This document shows, one piece after another, positions 43,991-53,671 of a DNA stretch of 64,000 bases. The stretch lies in contig NC_050098.1 in NCBI RefSeq assembly GCF_902167145.1, positions 31,986,501 to 32,050,500 on the forward strand. The letters are read 5' to 3'. The notes under the pieces are model-generated. The model was given only the letters and a program-made list of their open reading frames with translations. It was not told the origin of the DNA and did no database searches. The first letter of the stretch is position 1; each line of letters starts with the position of its first letter. Source of the stretch: Zea mays (taxonomy: Eukaryota > Streptophyta > Magnoliopsida > Poales > Poaceae). A program made the position numbers and the translations under genes.

Positions 43991-44226
43991 CGGCAGTGAC
44001 CGCCAAGAGACGTTTGCCTCTCATTGCACCGACCACTTCGGATGCGACACCACGCTATGACCCACATATCAACCTTCATTATTCACCTCCCTTTCTTTTA
44101 TTTTGCAAGCACGTTCCAATGAGCAGAGGAGATACGTGGGCTCCACCCTTTTCGCTGATTTGTTCCGATCTGTTTCCCTGTCTGTGCACAGCAAACCCCC
44201 ACCACACACGCGCGCGCACACGATGA
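43991..44226. other. intergenic DNA
   Basis: 44145-44190 (TTTTCGCTGATTTG...TCCGATCTGTTTCCCTGTCTG) resembles 41705-41765 and probably belongs to the same duplication. No gene is seen. Confidence 0.45.
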
Positions 44227-44343
44227 ATAGGGGTGGAAACAGATCAAATACGCACGGAAACAAATTCGAATGTCACAGTTTACCATATTTTAGTTCAAAT
44301 TCAGATACGAATTCGGATATATTCAGATACGAATACAAAACGG

Positions 44344-44369
44344 ATATATATATATATATATATATATAT
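44344..44369. repeat. (AT)13 microsatellite
   Basis: Uninterrupted AT dinucleotides within the left arm of the split repeat. Confidence 0.95.
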
Positions 44370-44686
44370 GGATTTTAATTTAAGTACAAGTTTATAGATA
44401 GTCAAAACAAACTTAAATTAAAATAGATTTCTCGTGATCCTCCATATCCAAGTCAACAAAACTATATAAATAATTTTTTTAAACTATCGAATCATGTAAC
44501 AAAAGGTAAACAACAACACGTGATATTTAATAAGTGACATTTGTTCAAATACAAGTAAACTAAAATTATATAAAATAATAAATGTACCAAGAAAAACAAA
44601 TTTTCCGTTCTAAAATGAATGAATGTCCTATATAAATGTGTGTACCAAAACTTAAATGAAAACATGAAGAAATTTATCTATATATT

Positions 44687-45275
44687 TGTTGGGGGTCTGC
44701 TTCGTCGCCGAAAGTCCCATAAGAAGAAACACCTTCAGAAGATTGACACAAAGCCGAAGCTACCAATCAGAAAGCTTCGTAGCGTACTTCTAGATGCACC
44801 GACTTAAAAATGAAATGACCAATCGGCCCATGATAACTTGTATTATGATTGTAATCATTTGTAAAGGGCATGAATGTAATTTCTCACAGGCTGCGTCCTA
44901 TGCCTATAAATAGTGAACAGTACCCCTGTACTGTTCACGCTATCTGGTATTCGCTCGAACGTCACGTTTGGATTTTTCGCCTTCTGTCAAGCCGAAGGTA
45001 CAAATGTAATTAAATATTATTTTTACCTATTCGAGATTATATAATGAAGGCATGTGAATTATGTTATATGGTTATTCGTGTTATCTTTCATGTTTCATAT
45101 GCTCTACCTTTCATTAATATATATCGTGATGATGAAGGTACGTCCTTCATGACCTTCGTCCGAAGATCGTTATATCCTAAGAGAAATAATGCTTTGAAGG
45201 ACGAAGGACATTAACATTTAATATTCTGTGTTGCCTTGTTCTTAACTCATAGCATTTGAGAACAAGTCCCCAACA
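44687..45275 (+). repeat. 5' LTR of the Grande-like element
   Basis: Ends TGTTGGGGG...CCCCAACA. A TATA box TATAAATA lies at 44905-44912, followed at once by a perfect hairpin (44913-44938, 11-bp stem, CCCT loop). Confidence 0.93.
44913..44938 (+). promoter_or_regulatory. hairpin just after the LTR TATA box
   Basis: GTGAACAGTAC pairs perfectly with GTACTGTTCAC around CCCT. It lies just 5' of or at the expected transcription start. The right LTR keeps a 10-bp stem at 52469-52492. Confidence 0.8.
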
Positions 45276-45287
45276 TTGGCGCCCACC
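45276..45287 (+). promoter_or_regulatory. primer binding site of the Grande-like element
   Basis: TTGGCGCCCACC directly follows the LTR. TGGCGCC-starting sites are usual for Tat/Athila-type elements; the tRNA is not assigned here. Confidence 0.65.
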
Positions 45288-45317
45288 TCCGGTGAACTCA
45301 CTTCCACTGTTGAGCTG

Positions 45318-48300
45318 ATGACTTTGTTCAACAATCAAGCTGAAGTTGCTTCGGCTATGAAGCTGGTGCTCCCGATAACAGGCGGTTCATGCTCAGAACC
45401 GGCCAACAAGAAGCAGAAGAAGGAGGCTCAGAGAAGGGTACAACATGTTGGGGTGCAGAGACCCTTCATCAAGTCAAAATGGTCTCACATCCCAATCACC
45501 TTCTCCCAGGAGGACCTTCAGCTCAAGGATTACCCTCATAATAATGCTATGGTCATATCTTGTGTCATCAAGGGATTTCTGGTCCACAATGTTCTGGTTG
45601 ATATAGGCAGTGCAGCGGATATCATATTTGCTAAGGCCTTCAGACAGATGCAAGAGCCAGAAGACAAGATTTATGATGCTACACACCCTCTTTGTGGCTT
45701 CGGAGGAAGGCAAATTGCAGCACTCGGCAAAATCACGATGTCAGTGACCTTCGGCTTCGTCCACAACACAAGGATTGAATATGTTGTGTTTGACATCGTT
45801 GATATGGAATATCCCTACAATGCAATCATTGGTCGTGGGACATTCAATGCTTTCGAAGCAATACTTCATCCAGCATATCTATGCATGAAGATACCTTCGG
45901 AACAAGGGCCCATTGCTGTTCATGGGAGTCAGGAAGCTGCTAGAAAAGCCGAAGGAAACTGGACAGACTCAAAAGCAATCCACAATATAGATGGAGCCGA
46001 AGCTTGTGAACATTACAAGTACAGAAGAGAGAAGGCTGCTTCGGCTGATCAGCCAAAACCTATGCTACTATGTGAAGATATAGCAGAGCAGAAGGTACTG
46101 CTGGGATCTCAGCTATCTGAAGAGCAGGAGAAAACTTTGATAAGGTTTTTATTGAACAACAAAGATGTTTTTGCTTGGTCGACCAATGATCTCTGTGGTG
46201 TCAACAGAGACGTCATTGAACATTCACTCAATGTCGACCCATCCTTTAGGCCAAGAAAGCAAAGGCTTCAGAAAATGTCTGATGATAAAGCCGAAGGTGC
46301 TCGGAATGAAGTAAAAAGACTTCTCAGTGCTGGTGTTATCAAAGAGGTAAAATATCCAGAGTGGCTAGCCAACACTGTTATGGTGAAGAAGGCCAATGGC
46401 AAATGGAGAATGTGTATTGATTTCACGGATCTTAACAAGGCGTGTCCGAAGGACGAATTTCCATTACCAAGGATAGACTCTCTTGTAGATGCAGCAGCTT
46501 CTTCAGAACTTATGAGTCTGCTGGATTGCTACTCAGAATATCATCAAATATGGATGAAGAAGGAGGATGAGCCAAAGACTAGATTCATAACTCCCAGTGG
46601 CACCTATTGTTATCTTCGGATGCCTAAGGGGCTCAAGAATACTGAAGGAAGCTTTAGCAGAATGACAACCAAGGTCATTCATTATCAGATAGGCAGAAAT
46701 GTGCTAACTTACATTGATGATATCATAGTAAAAAGCACGAAGCAAGAAAATCATATCACTGATCTGCAAGAAACATTCGCTAATTTCAGGCAAGCTGGCC
46801 TAAAATTAAATCCTGAAAAATGTGTCTTTGGAGTTAAGAAGGGTAAGTTCCTTGGTTGTCTAGTTTCAACGAAGGGGATTGAAGCTAACCCAAGCAAGAT
46901 CGAAGCTATCCTTCGAATGGAGCCGCCAAACACAAAGAAGGGGGCCCAATGGTTGGCACGAAGACTGGCTTCATTGAATAGATTTATATCTAGATCAGCA
47001 GAAAGAAACTTCCCATTCTTTGAAATACTAAAGTCAGCCGAAGTTTTTCAATGGGGCCCAGCTCAACAGAAAGCCTTTGAAGAGCTGAAGCAATATCTGA
47101 TTGATCTAACAACATTAACTCCACCTGCGCCAGGGGCTCCATTACTATTGTATGTGGCAGCTTCGCATTCTGCAGTAAGTGTGGCGCTTGTACAGGAGAA
47201 TCTTGAAGGACAAATTAAAAAGCAAGCCCCAGTATACTTTGTCTCCGAAGTTCTAAGTTTATCAAAGAAAAACTATACAAAATTGGAGAAGGTGTTGTAT
47301 GCTGTCTTAATGGCCTCCAGAAAGCTTCGGTATTATTTTCAAGCATACCACATAATTGTTCCTTCATCACAGCCTCTGAAGGATATTATGAGGAACAGAG
47401 AAGCTACAGGAAGAATTGGAATGTGGGCTGCGGAGCTTAATGAATTCAGTATTGACTACGTGCATAGATCCTCAATTCAATCCCAGGCGTTAGCAGACTT
47501 CATCGCTGACTGGACGCCAGGGGCTCAGGAAGAAGAAGCAAATAAAGATGCCGAAGCTTGGACAGTGTTCTGCGACGGTTCCTGGGGAACCTTCGGTGCA
47601 GGTGCGGCTGCTGTCCTAGTTGCACCTTCCAAAGTCAGAAGATGCTATGCGGCAAGGCTTGACTTTAGTTGTACAAATAATATTGCTGAATACGAAGCTC
47701 TACTTTTGGGGCTTCGAAAGTTAAAGGCAATGGGAATAAGAAGGGCAGTACTTAAAACAGACTCTCAAGTTATTTCTGGTCATATTGACAAGAGTTGCAA
47801 GGCAAGAGATCCGAAGCTTGAGAAATATCTGGACACAGTTCGAAGGCTTGAAGCTTCTTTCGAAGGATTTTCTGTTAATAATATTTCAAGAGGGGAAAAT
47901 GAGCATGCTGATCTGCTAGCCAAGTCAGCGGCACAGGGGCTTCCTCTACCTTCGGAAGTATTTTTGAGACAATTAGAGCACCTTCGGTTGAACTCCTCGA
48001 AAGAGCAGTACTTACAATATCCCCTGTCCATAGTGAAGATTGGAGGACTGAGATTATATCTTTCCTCCAAGGTAATTGTCTTTCAGATGACAAAGCTTAT
48101 AATAAGAGAACGGAGGCAAGAACAAGACCATATGTCATAATAGAAGGAGAATTGTACAAACATGGAGTTTGCTCTCCACTTCTCAAGTGTTTATCCAGAA
48201 CCGAAGGTATAGAGCTGATGAAGGAAATACATGCGGGTTTATGTGGATCTCACATTGGGTCTAGACCTTTGCTGGGGAAGGTCTTTAGACAAGGATTTTA

Positions 48301-49264
48301 TTGGCCGAAGGCAGCTTTGGATGCAACAGACCTGGTTCAAAAGTGCGAAAATTGTCAAAAATATGCAAGAGACCAGAAACAACCTTCATCGTTAACCCAA
48401 TTAATACAGCCAACCTGGACATTGCAAAGATGGGGCTTGGATTTGTTAGGTCCACTTCCACCGGCACAAGGCAATTTGAAATATGTTGTAGTGGCTGTAG
48501 AATATTTTTCCAAGTGGATTGAAGCGAAGCCTTTGGCCACAATAACTTCGGTCACAGTCCAGAAATTCTTCTAGCAAAACATTGTTTGTCGCTTCGGCGT
48601 ACCGAAGGCTATAACTGTGGACAACAGAACACAGTTTGATGCCGAAGCTTTCAAGGAATTCTGTGATCAAATCAGAATGAAGATTCATTTTTCCTCAGTT
48701 AGACATCTAGAGTCAAATGGACTTGTTGAAAGAGCAAATGGTATTATAATGACAGGAATAATGAAGTTAATCTTTAATCAGCCCAGAGAAAAATGGCCAG
48801 AAGAGTTGATTAAAGTGGTGTGGAGCCACAATACAACCGTATCAAGATCAACAGATTTTACGACATTCAAGTTATTATTTGGTGACGAAGCTATAACCCC
48901 AGAAGAAGCTAAAACGGGGTCAATAAGAACAATAGCTTCGGCAGAAGACGAAGCTAATTATCACGTGGCAAAAGACACTATAGAAGGGATCAGACTTCAG
49001 GCTGTGGAAAATATCAATAAATATCAAGCCGAAACAATAAAATGGCACAACAGAAAAGTCCGACTGAAAAATATCAAGCCAGGGCATTTGGTGCTTCGGA
49101 GAGTGGCTAATCCGGACATAGTGGGCAAACTACAGCTGAAGTGGGAAGGACCTTTTCTGGTGGTATCTTCGTCAAGGCCCGGTTCTTACAGATTAAAGGA
49201 TATGGATGGCAATGACATTCTCAGATCTTGGAATGCAGATGAGCTTCAATGGTATTATGTATAA
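45318..49264 (+). pseudogene. pol of the Grande-like element, without gag
   Basis: Only the extreme end of gag precedes the protease, so a deletion joined the leader to the 3' end of gag. The protease site reads VLVDIGSAADI (~45592), DIGS rather than DTGS. Reverse transcriptase has YIDD (~46713). The native RNase H has lost its first Asp (LYVAAS, ~47150). It is followed by a second, archaeal-type RNase H (VFCDGSWG ~47569, NNIAEYEALL, KTDSQ), as known for the Tat lineage. The integrase has an HHCC finger (~48235-48350) and catalytic residues (GLDLLGP, ERANG), but the middle Asp motif reads VDNRTQF. Breaks are a frameshift near 48035-48050 and a TAG at 48572-48574 within the integrase core. ATG 45318 is the first in frame; the frame is open from the primer site. 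Confidence 0.9.
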
Positions 49265-50162
49265 ATTGATGTAATCTTTTTAATTTTTCTATGGCACCCT
49301 TTTCCTTTCCAAAGGGAGAGAAAGGTTTTTAATGGGCCATAGTTTGTAATTTTTCCTTTCTTATTCAGCTCTACAAGAGCAAAATCCCCCGAAATATGTA
49401 AATGTAAAATTTGAGCATGCACCATCGAGTGCAGGGAAAAGGAAAAAATAGGAAGAAGCTCGAAAGTCATCCCTAAGGGGATGCAGAGCACGACGAAGCT
49501 ACAAAAAGTCATTCCTAAGGGAGCGCAGCGTAAGTTTTCTGCTCAAAAGTCGTTTCTAAGGGAATGCAGAGCCAAATACCGCCGAAATATAAGGCGAAGA
49601 GCGAAAAGTCAACGCGAATACCGCCGAAATAGAAGGCAAAGAAGTTCAAAAGACGTTCCTAAGGGGATGCAGAACTTACACCGAAAAATAAGCGGTGCAG
49701 CCGAAAAATAAACGGCAAAGAGACTTCAGTCATTCCTAAGGGAATGAAGGTTATGGATGAAGCTTCGTATGTGTGTGTTTGGGCATTCATTGGCACGATA
49801 CATTACATCATACATTGCATTCATAAACATTCATTCAGACATACATAGGATCATCATCATCATATCATACAGACATAAACAGTTGCTTCGGCTATAAGAA
49901 TACAGCTTCGGAAGCAGATTTATGCTTCGTTGTGTATGAAAAGAAGGGAAGGTGTTTTTCGCCTTCGGATCAAAAACTACGAGTTTTGTCCACATCAAAG
50001 CAGTTCATACATTGACAGAAATGTAAAAATATATTGCAAGGTATGGACAAATTTACAGAATAGTATCTGATTTACAAATTACAATATTCTTTACAAAGGA
50101 TAATACAAGAGTTTTTCTAGAGGTTTTTTTCACAGCTAGGTTTTCGGCTTTATCATCGTCTA
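49265..50162. other. non-coding 3' region of the Grande-like element
   Basis: No gene. 49465-49745 carries the five-copy repeat described separately; the rest has ACATTCATT/CATCATCAT low complexity and scattered GCTTCGGC motifs. Confidence 0.5.
49465..49745 (+). repeat. five degenerate copies of AGTCATTCCTAAGGGGATGC
   Basis: Copies at about 49466, 49508, 49548, 49650 and 49725 are spaced 40-100 bp apart, separated by GCCGAAATA(T)AAGGC(G/A)AAG phrases. Internal tandem repeats are known in this region of Grande elements. Confidence 0.8.
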
Positions 50163-51782
50163 CTAAGCTTCGGTAGCTGTAGCGCTCTCGACAGCTGGTG
50201 TCTCTGATGGTGAGGCCGGCGGTGGTGTTTCTTCAATAGCTTCAGTCACAGTAATAATCCTCCATTTTTTCGGCCCAGCAGACTTCTTCGCTGCCGAGGG
50301 CTCCTTCTTCTTCTGTAAAAGCTTCGTCAGATGTGGCCCTAGTGGACTTAGCTTGATAGGCAAGGATTTAGTCATTACCTTTATGATTTCTTCCACGTCG
50401 GCAGCAGAAGATGTTGAAGGAACTTCTTCTTCTAAATCAGCTTTCGGCTTCGGAACTGGAGCCTTTCTTTTCTTCGGCACAGCCACCTTCGGCTCAGGAC
50501 TGGATTTTTTCTTTTTTGCCAAATTTTCATCTTCTTTTATCATCCTGGCAGCTTGTCTTTGTATAATACTGACAACCCTTTTCCGTTTCGGCCCTTCGGC
50601 ACCTTTGTCTAACCTTTCGTAGTCTGGATATTCAAATTTCAAAGCATCCATTACTCGGTTTAACCTTCGTTTCGGCCGGGTGCCGAAGGCTGCTGTCATC
50701 AGTTGATCTTCTTTTTTTCGTGTAATTGCCCAAGATTTCATTACACATAACCTCAATTGTATCCAACCATTCTTGGCAGGGTTCTTTGAAGTGTTTCTTG
50801 AACTTAAAAGATAGGGCAGCCGAACGAGTTCATTCTTCTTCTTCTCTCCTTTAAGCTTCGGCATACCCCAATCCCTTAACGTTGGGAATACCTTGTTGGC
50901 TAAGTATTCCTGAACTAAATCCCTAGTACCAATATGTTCAGACACAACTCTAAATTTGCCCACAGCATCTGGGCATGATGCCCCCGGCGTCATGTTGCAC
51001 TGAGGCCTAGTCAACCCGAAGGTTAGCTCCAGCGGGCTCTGAACTAGCTTTTCCTCTTTCTCATCAATCTTAACATAAAACCATTCAGTTTTCCAAACGG
51101 TTGGCCACTTGGTGCGGTAGCCGACCACCGGTGTCTTCATGTCTTTGCGGTAAGCAAAGTTATAGCAGCCGAAGTTCTTGTGCAGTCCATCTTCTCTAGC
51201 CTTCGTCTGATAGTGAAGTTCGTGTACCCGGCAGAAGGCTTCGGCAAGCGGCTCCACCCCTTGGCTTCGGAGAGCCCAGATAAATACGCTGAGTCTAACG
51301 ATAGTGTTAGGAGTCAACTGATGAAGATAAATTTCAAAATTTTCCAAAACATCTGCAATCATTCCGTGCAGAGGAAACCTCAACCATGCTTTGAAGAAGT
51401 TCTTAAAAACTACCACTTCATCATTTTCTGGTTTCGGGATGGTCTCTTCCCCGCCAAAGCGAATCAACTTCTTCTCGGCTTCCCCGAAGTATCCTAGCTT
51501 CGTCATCATGAGCATATCAGCTTCGGACACAGTCGACTTCCTAAAATCCAAATGGCTGGGCTTGGATGGCATAGCGGTGTTATAATCAATCTCTTCTTCA
51601 CCAGTATCGCCCTCTTCAATATCTGCCTGCTCGGCTTCAGTAGTAGGTGCACCTTCATCATAAGCGCCTTTCGTCACAACCAGTTCCGACCGCCTCATAA
51701 CTTTAGAGATTGGGGCAGTCTCAGTAGCTTCGGTCTCCTCTCTGTCACGGGTTATCCTAGCTGTCGAGCGCAACCTGGCCAT
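50163..51782 (-). CDS. antisense ORF of the Grande-like element (539 aa)
   Basis: This intact frame lies on the strand opposite to pol, between pol and the 3' LTR, where Grande is known to carry an antisense gene. Residues ~1-75 are acidic and charged. Residues ~115-200 resemble the putative gypsy-type transposon domain of plant elements (FKNFFKAWLRFPLHG, LHQLTPNTIVRLSVFIWAL). The middle part has a conserved-looking Trp/Tyr-rich segment (KWPTVWKTEWFYVKI). Residues ~400-539 are a basic, Lys/Pro/Ser-rich tail with KKRKAPVPKPK, a likely nuclear signal. A TATA box on the same strand lies ~200 bp upstream. No stop or frameshift is present although pol is broken. Its function is unknown; the name transposase given to this domain family is not evidence of such activity. 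Confidence 0.8.
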   Translation of the reverse strand: MARLRSTARITRDREETEATETAPISKVMRRSELVVTKGAYDEGAPTTEAEQADIEEGDTGEEEIDYNTAMPSKPSHLDFRKSTVSEADMLMMTKLGYFGEAEKKLIRFGGEETIPKPENDEVVVFKNFFKAWLRFPLHGMIADVLENFEIYLHQLTPNTIVRLSVFIWALRSQGVEPLAEAFCRVHELHYQTKAREDGLHKNFGCYNFAYRKDMKTPVVGYRTKWPTVWKTEWFYVKIDEKEEKLVQSPLELTFGLTRPQCNMTPGASCPDAVGKFRVVSEHIGTRDLVQEYLANKVFPTLRDWGMPKLKGEKKKNELVRLPYLLSSRNTSKNPAKNGWIQLRLCVMKSWAITRKKEDQLMTAAFGTRPKRRLNRVMDALKFEYPDYERLDKGAEGPKRKRVVSIIQRQAARMIKEDENLAKKKKSSPEPKVAVPKKRKAPVPKPKADLEEEVPSTSSAADVEEIIKVMTKSLPIKLSPLGPHLTKLLQKKKEPSAAKKSAGPKKWRIITVTEAIEETPPPASPSETPAVESATATEA

Positions 51783-52267
51783 TTGATGCTGAATTTCTTG
51801 TGTTTTGGCGAAGTTGAATACTTTTTGTCTTTGCCGAAGCTCCCTTTTGTGACGAAGCTAAAACAAAATGATGCTTCGATTGAGAGTACGGTGAATAAGC
51901 TTCGGCTGTGGTCAAATTTTTCGGTAGCACAACAGTGCAATAGCAGTAAATGTTGTGGTAACTTCACACCTACCCGTCTGTTTATATAGTGCTGCAGGTG
52001 GGAAGGTGAATCGTCAAGCCGCGCGCACCCGCTGAACAGTCACTCGCACCCACTGAGCGGTGGACCATAGTGCCCAAGAAGGTGAATCACCAGATCGCGC
52101 GTACACGTTGTATGGTGGGACCACCTTTCACTCGGAATATTTAAATCGTTTCTCGACAACGAGCTCAGGGAAGGTGTTTTTCGGACATTTGGCATTTCGA
52201 AGCCTTAGAGAATTTTTCATGGGTCGAGCTCGTTACGAAAAACAATCTATCACCGTGAAGCGGCTAC
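51783..52267 (-). promoter_or_regulatory. upstream region and TATA box of the antisense ORF
   Basis: On the - strand CTATATAAAC lies at ~51979-51989, 200 bp before the ATG. Further out the DNA carries GGTGAATC(A/G)(C/T) and CGCGC repeats up to the LTR. No other gene is seen. Confidence 0.6.
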
Positions 52268-52830
52268 TGTTGGGGGTCTGCTTCGTCGCCGAAGGTCCCA
52301 TAAGAAGAAACACCTTCCAATCAGAAAGCCTCGTAGCGTACTTCTAAATGCACCGACTTAAAGATGAAATGACCAATCGGCCCATGATAACTTGTATTAT
52401 GATTGTAATCATTTGTAAAGGGCATGAATGTAATTTCTCACAGGCTGCGTCCTGTGCCTATAAATAGATGAACAGTACCCCTGTACTGTTCACGCTATCT
52501 GGTATTCGCTCGAACGTCACGTTTGGATTTTTTGCCTTCTGTCAAGCCGAAGGTACAAATGTAATTAAATATTATCTTTACCTATTCGAGATTATATAAT
52601 GAAGGCATGTGAATTATGTTATATGATTATCCGTGTTATCTTTCATGTTTCATATGCTCTACCATTCATTAATATATATCGTGATGATGAAGGTACGTCC
52701 TTCATGACCTTCGTCCGAAGATCGTTATATCCTAAGGTAAATAATGCTTCGAAGGATGAAGGACATTAACATTTAATATTCTGTGTTGCCTTGTTCTTAA
52801 CTCATAGCATTTGAGAACAAGTCCCCAACA
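52268..52830 (+). repeat. 3' LTR of the Grande-like element
   Basis: 563 bp, with the TATA box at 52459-52466. Lacks 26-27 bp present in the 5' LTR (around 44721-44747). Confidence 0.93.
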
Positions 52831-53307
52831 ATATTGTAAAGTGGAGATTATAGTTGAATGTTTATGGAACTTCGTTGAGATGTGTTCACTATATAGATAA
52901 AGTGGAGAGTTATAATTGAATGTTTATGAAACCTATTGAATTTTATCATTGAAAATTGCTAGAAATATAAGGTTGATATATTTATTTATTTATCATATAA
53001 ATATTTTTTTAATATTTTAAATGATATATATCATTTTTCTAGCATATTGTTAAACTTAAAAATCATTTGTAATTAGTAATTAGTGATAAAATTAAGTTTT
53101 AAATGGTTTCATGGAACATATTTTTTTCACGGATACGGATAGTATCAGATGTTTCATAGAATACGAATATGGAATCATATAGAGAAAAGTACTATAAATC
53201 GAATTTAGATACATCCATTTGACATCCATATTGGAATCGAATACGGATACGAATATCCATATTAGAAGTTTTAGCGAATACAAATACGGATAATTCGTAT
53301 TTCCAGC

Positions 53308-53671
53308 CCTAACCACGGATTACAAAACCGTTTTAGCCGGGAAAATCGGTACCCACCTGTAACGGTTTACCACCGGTAAACCGGTGAAAACTGGTAAAAA
53401 CCGACCGGTTTGCACAATTCAAATCAATTTGAATTTGTATCGGTTTACCGGCAAAAAACCGCATTAAACTGCCGGTTTTTTCGCGAAACCAACTGGTTTT
53501 CGCAGTTTTTTACAAAAAAAGGAAAATTTTGACAGGATTTATTTGTAATGTGCTCAATTCACATTGCACAGTAAATATTAATTGATCGACACGACATATG
53601 TTCACCAAAATAACATACAACATACATATGCAACCACAAACTCTAGTTCTCATGAAACAAACAACCAGCGG
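53308..53671. other. AT-rich DNA with CCGGTTT/AAACCGG repeats
   Basis: 53325-53510 holds many AAACCGGT/ACCGGTTT motifs, like the subterminal zones of some hAT elements. No gene is seen and element ends are not clear. Confidence 0.4.

Larger units (their letters stand above)
44687..52830 (+). mobile_element. Grande-like Tat-lineage Ty3/gypsy element, gag lost
   Basis: LTRs at 44687-45275 and 52268-52830 are flanked by a perfect ATATT duplication (44682-44686 and 52831-52835). The short LTRs, dual RNase H, long 3' region and an antisense gene recall the maize Grande family. At 8.1 kb it is much shorter than Grande (~14 kb); gag is missing. The LTRs differ by one 26-27-bp deletion and about 14 substitutions by eye (~2.5 per cent), roughly 1 My at 1.3e-8. 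Confidence 0.9.
44227..53307. mobile_element. TIR-bearing repeat (possibly hAT-like), split by the Grande-like element
   Basis: The left end TAGGGGTGGAAA (44226) and the right end TTTCCAGCCCTA (to 53307) are inverted. The arms 44227-44681 and 52836-53307 share AT-rich GATACGAAT/ATTCGTATC-type repeats. An 8-bp target duplication is not evident, so the class is uncertain. Confidence 0.5.
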
